Counted from the stretch's first letter, positions 7,133-14,476 are shown. The stretch is 38,986 bases of DNA from CAZMJG01 sp964576365 (GCA_964576365.1 CAZNUT010000006.1:1-38986), one strand, 5' to 3'. The notes: generated by a model not told the origin, from the sequence alone. Made by a program: numbers and translations.

Positions 7133-8023
7133 TTACAAGTACTTATTTGTCGCCGTGAAGCTAGCTATGAGAGAAATGAAAAGACTAAAAACAATCATCA
7201 CACCAGTTGTTGCTGCGATAAACATAGTCTGAAATGGCCAAACTTGTAGCGCCACTCCATTTAGTGATACCCACAAAGCTGACATACTGGAAAAATATCC
7301 AGACAATAAAGAGTTAACAAAAAAGAACAATGCGATCAATACCGCGCTTGCACATAGAGCAGCAAAAATGCCCAATAATACAGACTCTCGTACAAACGGT
7401 CGTCGAATATACCAGGAAGTAGCCCCCAGCAACTTCATAAGCGCGATCTCTTCTTTTTTTAAAGCAACTTTAAATGAAATAGTTGTTCCAAGCACAATAA
7501 GTGACATAAAAAAGAGATATCCAAAAAATCCAGCAGTCACTTGACGAACTATTTTGGTGATTCTCAATAAATTCTCTACAATATTTTTCTGATATTGCAC
7601 CTCGTCGACTCCACTTTGATTTTTTACAAGCTCGGCAAGATGAGGAAGGTATTCAGGTTGTTTTGCATCGATTTCAAGCGAAGCAGGAAGGATATCTGGT
7701 GATGTCATTTCAAGAAGTAGTGGATCATTTTTGGTAAACTCACGGTAAATCTTAAACGCATCTTGTTTTGAGATATATCTTGTTCTTTCAGCTTTTTCAG
7801 ACTTATTAATCATTTCTCGAACTGCACTAATATCTTGCTCTTTTGCTTTAATCTGAAAATACACGATGATACGCGGTCGTGTCTCTACATACTGAAGCAA
7901 ACCTTGTAAAAACATAACAGAAGTAAATAAAATACCTGAAAGCATGAGAGTGAAAAAAAGAACAGAAAATGCGGCAAATGTCTGATACGGCGTACGCCGG
8001 AGAGAAGTTAAAATTTCATTCAT
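7133..8023 (-). CDS. ftsX: Cell-division protein FtsX
   Basis: A 296-residue membrane protein with the FtsX plan: a short cytoplasmic N terminus, TM1 (about 14-40), an extracytoplasmic domain (about 45-160), and three C-terminal helices (about 163-185, 213-240 and 264-290). The sequence KKEEIALMKLLGATSWYIRRPF between TM2 and TM3 is the typical coupling loop that contacts FtsE. FtsEX does not export a substrate; it passes ATP-driven shape changes to a periplasmic hydrolase regulator. The start overlaps the ftsE stop by ATGA. Confidence 0.93.
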   Translation of the reverse strand: MNEILTSLRRTPYQTFAAFSVLFFTLMLSGILFTSVMFLQGLLQYVETRPRIIVYFQIKAKEQDISAVREMINKSEKAERTRYISKQDAFKIYREFTKNDPLLLEMTSPDILPASLEIDAKQPEYLPHLAELVKNQSGVDEVQYQKNIVENLLRITKIVRQVTAGFFGYLFFMSLIVLGTTISFKVALKKEEIALMKLLGATSWYIRRPFVRESVLLGIFAALCASAVLIALFFFVNSLLSGYFSSMSALWVSLNGVALQVWPFQTMFIAATTGVMIVFSLFISLIASFTATNKYL

Positions 8024-8697
8024 AGTTCATATCCTCCTTTTTTTACATCTTTTACCACTTCAGCATGTTTTAAAGCGATTACGCGACGTTTCATACTATT
8101 TACAATATCTGTATTATGTGTAGCAAAAATAATAGTTTTTGATTTTTCTAATTCTTTAAAAATCTTCATTACCTCCCAGGTCGTTTTCGGGTCAAGATTG
8201 CCTGTTGGCTCATCAGCAAGTATGATGCTGCGATCACCAATGATCGCACGGGCAATAGCTACACGCTGCAGCTCACCGGCAGAGAGCTGCGAAGGAAACA
8301 TACGCTCTTTTCCTGAAAGGTGTACAAGATTCAGCGCTTCGCTGATCTGATGATGAATCTCTGTGTTATTGTAGCCTTTGATGCGCATACTGAGCGCGAT
8401 ATTTTCATATACATTTTTATCGTGCAATATTTTAAAATCCTGAAACACAATGCCAATCTTTTGTCTTAATGCGATAATGTCTTTTGCTCGGGCTTTGGTG
8501 ACATCCAGTCCGTCAATAGCCAACGTGCCTTCTGTTGGTTTTATTTCTCCCAATAAAAGACGAAGAATGGTGGTTTTTCCTGCTCCAGAAGGCCCCACAA
8601 GGTAAACAAACTCTCTATCTTCAATGACAAGACTGACACTGTGCAACCCAATATTTCCCAATGGATATCGCACTGAAACATTCTGGAAGACGATCAT
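8020..8697 (-). CDS. ftsE: Cell-division ATP-binding protein FtsE
   Basis: A 225-residue ABC ATPase starting MIVFQNVSVRY. Walker A is GPSGAGKT at 35-42, the signature is LSAGELQRVAIARAI, Walker B is SIILADEPTGNLD, and the switch histidine is in FATHN. An upstream in-frame ATG at 8739 would add 14 residues (MQWIFLGRNGYTHY) that do not fit the family. The start at 8697 also has TATACT 6 nt upstream. It is the first gene of the ftsE-ftsX-hydrolase unit and is divergent from tRNA-Ile. Confidence 0.93.
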   Translation of the reverse strand: MIVFQNVSVRYPLGNIGLHSVSLVIEDREFVYLVGPSGAGKTTILRLLLGEIKPTEGTLAIDGLDVTKARAKDIIALRQKIGIVFQDFKILHDKNVYENIALSMRIKGYNNTEIHHQISEALNLVHLSGKERMFPSQLSAGELQRVAIARAIIGDRSIILADEPTGNLDPKTTWEVMKIFKELEKSKTIIFATHNTDIVNSMKRRVIALKHAEVVKDVKKGGYEL

Positions 8698-8703
8698 ATA
8701 GTG

Positions 8704-8709
8704 AGTATA
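8704..8709 (-). promoter_or_regulatory. -10-like hexamer before ftsE
   Basis: TATACT on the minus strand ends 6 nt before the ftsE ATG at 8697. No strong -35 is seen. It favours this start and a nearly leaderless mRNA. Confidence 0.45.
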
Positions 8710-8748
8710 CCCGTTTCTCCCCAAAAAAATCCACTGCATATCCAGGGC

Positions 8749-8777
8749 TTTTTTCGCATGGCGCTTTGTATTATAAT
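8749..8777 (+). promoter_or_regulatory. Promoter of tRNA-Ile
   Basis: A perfect TATAAT (8772-8777) ends 11 nt before the tRNA 5' end. A poor T-rich -35 (8749-8754) sits at 17-nt spacing. The position suits a tRNA promoter. Confidence 0.6.
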
Positions 8778-8788
8778 TGCTTCGTACT

Positions 8789-8860
8789 GCGCCTATAGCT
8801 CAGCGGTAGAGCACTACTCTTATAAAGTAGGGGTCCTTGGTCCGAATCCAAGTGGGCGCA
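8789..8860 (+). tRNA. tRNA-Ile (anticodon TAT)
   Basis: Acceptor GCGCCTA pairs with TGGGCGC and is followed by A73. The D arm is GCTC-AGCGGTA-GAGC. Anticodon stem CTACT/AGTAG holds the loop CTTATAA (TAT, reading AUA). The T arm is CTTGG-TCCGAAT-CCAAG. The T loop has C where nearly all tRNAs have T55. No CCA is encoded. A T-rich stretch follows at once and may be a terminator tail. Confidence 0.93.
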
Positions 8861-8880
8861 CTTTTTTCCCTCTTGCAAAA

Positions 8881-8916
8881 TAAACGATTGTTTACTAAAC
8901 TGAAAACAATTGTTTA
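8881..8916 (+). promoter_or_regulatory. Twin palindromic operator-like sites before the dinB operon
   Basis: Two near-identical 12-bp palindromes, AAACGATTGTTT (8882-8893) and AAACAATTGTTT (8904-8915), lie 22 bp apart centre to centre, about two helical turns, about 90 bp before the first gene. The layout suggests a dimeric repressor binding twice. LexA is the obvious candidate for a dinB operon, but the sequence matches neither the E. coli nor the Gram-positive SOS box, so the regulator is unknown. Confidence 0.45.
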
Positions 8917-9002
8917 TAAGTTCTCCATTTTTCTCTGTGTACGAAAGAATCAATGAACGGATAAGTGCCGAACTTGTCTGTGATACCATAAAAGGCATTA
9001 TT

Positions 9003-9236
9003 ATGCCCCGAAGAATGCGATGGCAGGGACGAATTTTTACCATGACTTCTCTCGCCTATCATCACAAAATACGTATAGGAAGAACGATCGTTCATGTCTT
9101 TCATGTGACTGATGGCACGATGGATTTCCGAATCAGCCTGAACACAGATACATTACAATGGACACTGGAAGAGGTCGCGGATGGAACTACCCCTGAACAA
9201 AACCGAACCGCTCGTCATGCATATCGATATCAATAG
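9003..9236 (+). CDS. Small dinB-linked protein
   Basis: A 77-residue protein starting MPRRMRWQGRIF, with a compact beta-rich pattern (HHKIRIGRTIVHVFHV, then FRISLNTDTLQWTLEEVADG). I recall similar short proteins just before dinB-like genes in CPR genomes; no function is known. The frame is open back to 8910, but AGG 7 nt before 9003 supports the later start. It overlaps the polymerase start by 56 nt and is probably co-translated with it. Confidence 0.75.
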   Translation: MPRRMRWQGRIFTMTSLAYHHKIRIGRTIVHVFHVTDGTMDFRISLNTDTLQWTLEEVADGTTPEQNRTARHAYRYQ

Positions 9237-10443
9237 CTGCTTTGCTACGATATGTCAACAGGCCTTTCCTCACCTCCGGGGCAAAGTAGTAGTGATCGCC
9301 GCATACACCACTCCAAAAGGATGTATCCTTTCTCCCTCTATAGAAGCAAAACGGTATGGCATAAAGACAGGAATGACTATCCGAGATGCGAGACTTCTCT
9401 ATCCTCACCTCATTGCACGTACACCAGATACTGCACTGATTCGAGATGTACATATGAAGTTTCGTACGTTATTACAAGAATATTCCCCGGATGTTATTCC
9501 CAAATCTATCGACGAAGCGGTATTGCACTTTGATTCTCAGCAAACTTACCAAAAAAAACCACTTCTTGAGATAGGACGGGAGATCAAACAACGTATCCGT
9601 CGAGAAATCGGTGAATGGATTTCATGCAGTGTAGGTATAGGAACCAATAGATTCTGGGCAAAAACTGCAGCCTCACTCACCAAGCCAGACGGACTGGAAC
9701 TCATTTCTCACAAAAATATTCATTCTGTATTTTCGCGCCTTGCGCTCACTGACCTTCACGGCATCAACGTTGGTTATGAACGGAGATTAAATGCGTGCGG
9801 CATCATCACACCACTCCAGTTTCTTGCTGCGCCAGCATCTTTGCTGCAAATTGGAGTGTTTCAAAGCATACATGGTATTGCCTGGTACAAAAGGTTGCGT
9901 GGATATGAGACAGACAGACATGAGTTTGGACGTAAAAGTTTTGGCCAGGAGTACTCCCTTGGCAAAAAAACCAGCGATCCTGATGATTTATCACGCATAT
10001 GTATGAAGTTGTGCGAAAAAATGGGAAGGCGCTTACGGCGCCATGGTTTGAGTGCGCGAGGTATTCATGTGGGTCTTTTATATGAGGATCATTCTCGTTG
10101 GCACAAAGGACAGATGATGCGACGTCGTATGCACGCGACAAGCGAACTATTTGAAGCCGCACAACATCTTTTTAGCCAACAACCACAACACAAAATAGTT
10201 AAAAAAATGGGGGTCTCATGCTACGAACTTTCTCCTGAATGTCAGGAAGATCAGCTAAATCTTTTTGATAATGCTCAAGATGAACAGAAAACAAAAAAAA
10301 TCAGCCGTGCGCTTGACGCGATCAACGATCGTTTTGGTGAATATACTATCACGCCGGCCATCATGCTCAAGAAGGAGGATATCGTGCCGGATCTCATCGC
10401 CTTCGGCGGGGTACGAGAGATCGAAAGCCAATTTGTAAGTTGA
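9181..10443 (+). CDS. dinB: Y-family DNA polymerase (DinB/Pol IV-like)
   Basis: A 420-residue translesion polymerase. Metal-binding residues lie in MHIDINSCFA (D16) and SIDEAVLHF (the conserved SxDE pair). VGIGTNRFWAKTAASLTKPDG is the usual fingers/palm motif, and a little-finger domain follows at about 250-350. Short QxxLF-type stretches near the end (EDQLNLFDN) look like a sliding-clamp binding motif. The start at 9181 has AGG 6 nt upstream; M13 at 9217 is an alternative. It is the second gene of a two-gene operon behind twin palindromes, which would suit damage control, though that is not shown. Confidence 0.92.
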   Translation: MELPLNKTEPLVMHIDINSCFATICQQAFPHLRGKVVVIAAYTTPKGCILSPSIEAKRYGIKTGMTIRDARLLYPHLIARTPDTALIRDVHMKFRTLLQEYSPDVIPKSIDEAVLHFDSQQTYQKKPLLEIGREIKQRIRREIGEWISCSVGIGTNRFWAKTAASLTKPDGLELISHKNIHSVFSRLALTDLHGINVGYERRLNACGIITPLQFLAAPASLLQIGVFQSIHGIAWYKRLRGYETDRHEFGRKSFGQEYSLGKKTSDPDDLSRICMKLCEKMGRRLRRHGLSARGIHVGLLYEDHSRWHKGQMMRRRMHATSELFEAAQHLFSQQPQHKIVKKMGVSCYELSPECQEDQLNLFDNAQDEQKTKKISRALDAINDRFGEYTITPAIMLKKEDIVPDLIAFGGVREIESQFVS

Positions 10444-10703
10444 ATTACCAATATCTAATTCCTGCCTGCCGGCAGGCAGGTCCAAGTAACAACTTCCAAT
10501 TTCTCATATCTAATGTCAATAGTCTAAAGTCTAAAGTCTCAAGTCTAACACCGGCTGGCAGGTACTCGATTGTTATTCAGCAATGGGTACGAGTTCAGGG
10601 TGACGAAGTAACGGATTGCTTCGTCGCTCATTGATAGCTCCTCGCAATGACGTAATGATCCAATACACGCAACCCTGAATCGCTAACAGCTAAAACCTGA
10701 CAC
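10444..10703. repeat. Repeat-word interval with a 20-bp palindrome
   Basis: No gene is visible. The perfect palindrome CCTGCCTGCCGGCAGGCAGG lies at 10461-10480. It is followed by 'gtctaaagtc' words and a 'gattgcttcgtcgctc ... cctcgcaatgacg' word (about 10614-10652) whose relatives sit at 18374-18408 and in part at 14376-14402. Confidence 0.7.
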
Positions 10704-11273
10704 CTAGAACCTAATGTTACTCCACGAATTCACCCGTTTCACTTTCGAGTGCGTTTTGCCTTTATTCCAAGGATAATCAAGTAAAAAAACCTGAATATCA
10801 TATTCAGCGCATTCATTGGCATACTCCAAATTGTCTTCAATGAGCACTGTACATTTTTTTTCGATACAAACTTCACATTTTGTCCGCGAAGTGCCACCAA
10901 ATGACCATTGGGCATGATTGGTGATGATGATTTCCTGAAATATATGAGGAAAATGTGTGGCGATCCATTTGTGAGTAATATCGGTTAGTTCCTGCTGGCG
11001 GGACGTGATGATGAGAAGTTCGTGATCTTTGGCAAGATGTGAAACGCGATCAAGAGCAAGAGGAATAGGAGGGATTTTGAGACCTTCAGCAGATGTGAAA
11101 AACGTGAAGGCTTTTTGGATAGATTGCTCCCGTGTCCCGCCCCACACCTTCCACCATTCATAGGAAAAAAAGTCATCAAGCACATACGCTGTGCCAAATG
11201 TCCTGTTGTGGTAGTCGATGAGAGCGGGCACGGTGGCAGCAAGTACGTCATCTAGATCTATCCCAATACGCAT
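10704..11273 (-). CDS. HAD-family 5'-nucleotidase-like phosphatase (NT5C type)
   Basis: A 189-residue protein beginning MRIGIDLDDVLA. D6 and D8 form the DxD of HAD motif I, LLIITSRQ is motif II, and the K/ED part near the end (TVLIEDNLEYANEC) is motifs III-IV. The size and start match the NT5C-like deoxyribonucleotidase/YqfW group, so nucleotide dephosphorylation is plausible. An upstream in-frame start at 11297 would add 8 residues, but TATAAT 7 nt before 11273 favours the shorter form. Confidence 0.82.
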   Translation of the reverse strand: MRIGIDLDDVLAATVPALIDYHNRTFGTAYVLDDFFSYEWWKVWGGTREQSIQKAFTFFTSAEGLKIPPIPLALDRVSHLAKDHELLIITSRQQELTDITHKWIATHFPHIFQEIIITNHAQWSFGGTSRTKCEVCIEKKCTVLIEDNLEYANECAEYDIQVFLLDYPWNKGKTHSKVKRVNSWSNIRF

Positions 11274-11280
11274 AGTCCAG

Positions 11281-11286
11281 ATTATA
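11281..11286 (-). promoter_or_regulatory. -10 hexamer before the HAD gene
   Basis: A perfect TATAAT on the minus strand lies 7 nt before the ATG at 11273, leaving essentially no 5' leader. Confidence 0.5.
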
Positions 11287-11402
11287 CCTCTCCGCACTAA
11301 AAACGATAAGATTTGTTAATCTAACATTAAAGCGTCGTCATCCTGAACTCGAGCTAAAATCAAGTGGAAGGGATATGAAGTTTAAAATAGAAAAAAAGAC
11401 TG

Positions 11403-11720
11403 CTATGATGGATCAAAATATGTATTCCATTCATTCTCAGGTAGTATCTTTTTGACATCCTCTCGTATTTCATCCATGGCCAACCTCATCTCTTCGGCTG
11501 TCTCAAAACCTCTTCTTGTAGCTTCATCTTCCATGATCTCATAAAATACGCCGGACGCATCCAAAAAAGCATACATTTGGGGAAGTTGATTACCCACTGC
11601 ATGAGCTCGCTCCTCTTCGGTCAATTCAGCTTTTGGATGCAGTGTATTTTCTGTTGCTACGTGCAACAATTGTTCAAATAATCTCTGTCCGGGTGACAGA
11701 GAACCATCAATTTCTGACAT
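11403..11720 (-). CDS. Small acidic protein of unknown function
   Basis: A 105-residue, mainly helical and acidic protein (LTEEERAHAVGNQLPQMYAFL, FETAEEMRLAMDEIREDVKK). No membrane segment or known motif is seen. The sequence before the ATG is TTTTTATTTTTTT with no ribosome binding site. Clean codon use and length make it a likely gene. Confidence 0.55.
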   Translation of the reverse strand: MSEIDGSLSPGQRLFEQLLHVATENTLHPKAELTEEERAHAVGNQLPQMYAFLDASGVFYEIMEDEATRRGFETAEEMRLAMDEIREDVKKILPENEWNTYFDPS

Positions 11721-11773
11721 AAAAAAATAAAAATTAGCCTCTTATCTTTTTTACAACCAAACTATTTCTCATC

Positions 11774-11983
11774 TTATTCTTTTGGAACGGGTAAATTTAA
11801 CTCGGAAAGAATTAATTCTACATCTGCGTACAATGGGGCAATAAGAGGAAACGTATGAGCTTCTCTTGTACCTTCAGCATGAGGTATTGGAGCAAATAAT
11901 TTACCAAACCCCGGCAACTCAACATAAGGTGTTTGTATACTATTTTGAGTTTCTAAAAATGATTCGCCCTCTAAATGAGTCAT
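11774..11983 (-). CDS. Small acidic protein of unknown function
   Basis: A 69-residue protein (PYVELPGFGKLFAPIPH, PLYADVELILSELNLPVPKE). No motif is recognised. It lies 53 bp upstream of the other small acidic gene on the same strand and also has an A/T-only leader; TATAAT lies 33 nt before the ATG. Confidence 0.45.
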   Translation of the reverse strand: MTHLEGESFLETQNSIQTPYVELPGFGKLFAPIPHAEGTREAHTFPLIAPLYADVELILSELNLPVPKE

Positions 11984-12049
11984 AAAAAATATTAAATAGT
12001 AATAAGTTGCACATTATATGCTAATCAGCTAAGAAGCTAATCGCTAACA

Positions 12050-12066
12050 CCCTCCGATTCGGAGGG
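12050..12066. repeat. CCCTCCGATTCGGAGGG palindrome
   Basis: A near-perfect 17-bp palindrome of the dispersed family, 28 bp beyond the 3' end of tRNA-Ala. It is embedded in 'gctaatagct' words. Confidence 0.75.
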
Positions 12067-12094
12067 CAGGGCTAATAGCTATTGGCTAATACAG

Positions 12095-12167
12095 TGGACC
12101 TGAGGGGAGTCGAACCCCTGAGCTCCGCAATGCGAATGCGGCGTTCTACCAACTGAACTACAGGCCC
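12095..12167 (-). tRNA. tRNA-Ala (anticodon CGC)
   Basis: Acceptor GGGCCTG pairs with CAGGTCC, including the G3-U70 pair that identifies alanine tRNAs, followed by A73. D arm GTTC...GAAC. Anticodon stem CCGCA/TGCGG with loop TTCGCAT (CGC). T arm AGGGG-TTCGACT-CCCCT. No CCA is encoded. The 3' flank reads CTGTATTAGCC, which also follows the tRNA-Arg fragment at 14477. Confidence 0.96.
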
Positions 12168-12256
12168 TGAGACATTTTATATTCCGACGGGAATATTATA
12201 CACCCCAGCAGGCCTCAGATCATCCCGTTTATGTCCAATCACCTTCGAATTGCTAT

Positions 12257-13106
12257 TTATATCTTCAAAGGAGCGCAAGAAGTATAGGCACCTGCTTCCG
12301 CAGCTGATTTATGAATATTCAAAATCAGGTTGCCGGAAAGAATATCAATGAGACTTGCATTGATGATGGTACGAGATTTACCCTGAGCCACATCTGTAAG
12401 TGCATGTTTTACAGCTCCTGGATTTGCACACGTCCCCAGATGAATATGGGCAGGTTGAGCCGCAGTACCCAATGAAGCTACATTGACATCCACCCGAACA
12501 GTGTTTGAAGAAATTGATTTGAATGTGACTGTTCCTGATTGATTAAATCCATTCTGTCCTTGTAACTGAATAGTAACATCACCTGTTTGTTGTGCAGGCG
12601 TCCCGGATACTGATTGTGGAGGAGATGGAGACTTGGATGGTTTTGGCGATTCAGATGGTTCTGGTGATTCCGAAGGATCAGGAGACTCAGACGGTTCTGG
12701 AGACTCGGATGGATCAGGTGTTTCAGAAGGAGAGTCAGATAACTGTACATCTGTAGGCTTTTGGTCTTTTTTTTCCACCTCTTCCTTTTGAATCTTTTTT
12801 ATTCCAGTTGCCGCAGACAATACTCATACTATTTGCCTGTATCATCTTTGATGCGATCTGAGTACTTGTACAATTTACGATCAATTCATCACCTTCTGCC
12901 ATATCCGGAGACATAGTAGTCTGTTGAGAAGCAACGGCTTTCATCTCATCATGCGCTTTTTTATCCTCTCTGTCCTTGGCGTATGTCTGCAAAACTATTT
13001 TATTATTCGTATACATGCTGAAAACCATCACCAATGTGGCAAATGAGGTGATGAGAGCAATACTCGAAATGATCAATAACTGTTTGGAATTATGTGTATT
13101 TTCCAT
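12257..13106 (-). pseudogene. Membrane-anchored CHRD-like surface protein, frameshifted
   Basis: Two overlapping frames join into one protein of about 282 residues. The N part has a membrane helix (about 9-31) and a short extracytoplasmic region ending IVCGNWNKK. The C part continues IQKEEVEKKDQKPT, then an SESPEPSESP-type repeat linker and a CHRD-like domain (PAHIHLGTCANPGAVKHAL ... LILNIHKSAAEAGAYTSC). The break is at a run of six A (minus strand; 12795-12800). Five A would restore a single frame (NKKIQKEE). This may be a homopolymer sequencing error, a true mutation or, less likely, programmed slippage. CHRD-like domains are secreted beta folds of unclear role. The IS element sits 26 bp upstream of the start, where a -35 would be. 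Confidence 0.7.
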
Positions 13107-13152
13107 CAAAAATATAAAAACGTAAATGTTAAGGGTCTAGTCTAGTTAACTA

Positions 13153-13830
13153 CTAACTATAAGTCTGATTTTTAAGTATCTGTAATAAGGATTGTTTCAA
13201 TTGTGTTCTTTCATTAAATCGCCATTCTGATTCCTTCAAGTATAGCAAGAATTGATTCTTACGAACTCCATTGAACTTCTGAAGTCTTCGTTTCACAAAT
13301 GACCAGAAAGACTCAATGCCATTTACATGATTTTTGCCTCGAGCAAACTCGTTTTTACTGTGATGGATTCTCTTATGTTTGTATCCATAAAGAATAAGGG
13401 AATCATATGATTTCCAACTATCCGTATACACGAGTGATCCCGTCAGTATTCTTCCTCGTATGACTGGCAAAAGAGCTTCCTTGGTACAATTTGTCACAAT
13501 CTTTACGAATACTTTCCCATTACGCTTTAAGAGTCCAATAACAGGAATCTTCCTTCCTGCTCCTCGTCCTCGTTTACCACGTACTCTTGAGGGACCAAAG
13601 TATGCTTCATCTATTTCAATCTCTCCTCCTACTTTCTTCTCTTGTTTGAAGGAATCAAAGAGTATAGAGTGACGAAAACTCGTAAAGTATCGTTCGGCAG
13701 TATGTCTATTTACGCCAACAATCTTACTTGTTTGATATGCGGTAAAGTCTTCACAAAAACATCTTACTATGAGCTTAAATTGCTGCTTTGAAATCTTTGA
13801 ACGTTTTATGAGTGTCTTTTTTATTGTCAT
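13153..13830 (-). CDS. IS1595-family transposase
   Basis: A 225-residue DDE-type transposase. The catalytic residues are D74 in EIDEAYFG, D137 in VYTDSWKSY, and the N170/E173 region in HVNGIESFWSFVKRRL, as in IS1595/ISXO2-like enzymes. A basic patch (RVRGKRGRGAGRK) follows the first aspartate. The N-terminal zinc-finger part found in longer relatives is short: only C24 and C26 remain (RCFCEDF). There is no sign of damage. Confidence 0.92.
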   Translation of the reverse strand: MTIKKTLIKRSKISKQQFKLIVRCFCEDFTAYQTSKIVGVNRHTAERYFTSFRHSILFDSFKQEKKVGGEIEIDEAYFGPSRVRGKRGRGAGRKIPVIGLLKRNGKVFVKIVTNCTKEALLPVIRGRILTGSLVYTDSWKSYDSLILYGYKHKRIHHSKNEFARGKNHVNGIESFWSFVKRRLQKFNGVRKNQFLLYLKESEWRFNERTQLKQSLLQILKNQTYS

Positions 13831-13841
13831 TACAGTCTATG

Positions 13842-13865
13842 ATAACAGTTTTAGAGCTGTTATCT
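13842..13865. repeat. Hairpin inside the IS right end
   Basis: GATAACAG and CTGTTATC pair around TTTTAGAG, just inside the right terminal repeat and before the transposase start. It may limit read-through into the transposase gene or help define the end. Confidence 0.5.
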
Positions 13866-13994
13866 AGACAAGACCCATGTTAATATTTCACATTACAGAT
13901 GTCATAAACACATGTCTATTGAATTTACTCATCAAAATAGAAAAAAACTCAAAAAAATATACATGAAGAAGGTTGTAATTACGCGCTTCACACC

Positions 13995-14261
13995 TCAACT
14001 TTTTTTGTTTAACATTTGTTTAGTAGCTATTTCAATCTCTGTCAGCAACCCTTTTGCGTTGGTACAGTTCCAGGTAATCGCAAACCGTGCAGTAGATGTA
14101 TAAAAATCCTTAAGGTTATAATCACAATGAATACCAACAGCGTAAAAAGCATCTGCCGCACACTGTCCATCTGCACATGTAGGACACGTACATTTTTCAC
14201 ACCTCGGTGCGACCCTTCGTTGAGGCGAAAGATTGCCATCTATCAAATCGTCAAATGACAT
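13995..14261 (-). CDS. Cysteine-rich small protein
   Basis: An 88-residue protein with a tight cysteine cluster (RCEKCTCPTCADGQC) and two further cysteines (GIHCDY, WNCTN), which could bind a metal or form disulfides. No family is recognised. TAAAAT 6 nt before the ATG matches the start pattern of other genes here and supports it as real. Several other frames are open across this stretch, so the call stays moderate. Confidence 0.5.
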   Translation of the reverse strand: MSFDDLIDGNLSPQRRVAPRCEKCTCPTCADGQCAADAFYAVGIHCDYNLKDFYTSTARFAITWNCTNAKGLLTEIEIATKQMLNKKS

Positions 14262-14476
14262 CTGTCAATTTTAACTTTTATATTTATACAAATGATTCTC
14301 CCCCGAAGCAAGCCTCGAGGTATCATCGTCATTCTGACCCTCCGATTCGGAGGGGAAGAATCCACTTTTATAACTGGATGCTTCGGCTGCGCCTCAGCAT
14401 GACAAAACTAACAGCTAACAGCTAAAACCTAACACCTGCCTGCCGCAGGCAGGGCTAACAGTTATAGGCTAATACA
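14262..14476. repeat. Gene-free repeat-word interval
   Basis: No gene is visible. It holds CCCTCCGATTCGGAGGG (14338-14354), a 'ggatgcttcggctgcgcctcagcatgac' type word (from about 14376), a CCTGCC-type inverted repeat (14435-14453) and 'ctaacagctaacagct' words. Confidence 0.7.
14268..14273 (-). promoter_or_regulatory. -10-like hexamer before the Cys-rich gene
   Basis: TAAAAT on the minus strand lies 6 nt before the ATG at 14261. Confidence 0.35.

Larger units (their letters stand above)
13133..13876 (-). mobile_element. Complete IS1595-type insertion sequence
   Basis: A 744-bp element with one transposase gene. The ends are matching inverted repeats: GGGTCTAGTCTAGTTAAC at the left, and GGGTCTTGTCTAGATAAC read from the right, 16 of 18 identical. 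Both flanks carry ATGTTAA (13126-13132 and 13877-13883), a target duplication of 7 bp, or 8 with one mismatch; the IS1595 family usually makes 8. The intact ends, intact gene and clean duplication suggest a recent insertion. Confidence 0.92.

Noticed and set aside
8771..9104. Minus-strand open frames across tRNA-Ile and the dinB upstream region
   Set aside because: They run through the tRNA and the palindromes, encode no recognisable protein, and oppose the supported genes.
13850..13865. GTTTTAGAGCTG, which resembles the start of type II CRISPR repeats
   Set aside because: It occurs once, lies inside the right end of the IS element as part of a hairpin, and has no array or cas9 nearby.
13912..14103. 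A plus-strand protein next to the IS element
   Set aside because: It is basic and low in complexity, has no family match, and overlaps a minus-strand gene with a better start signal.
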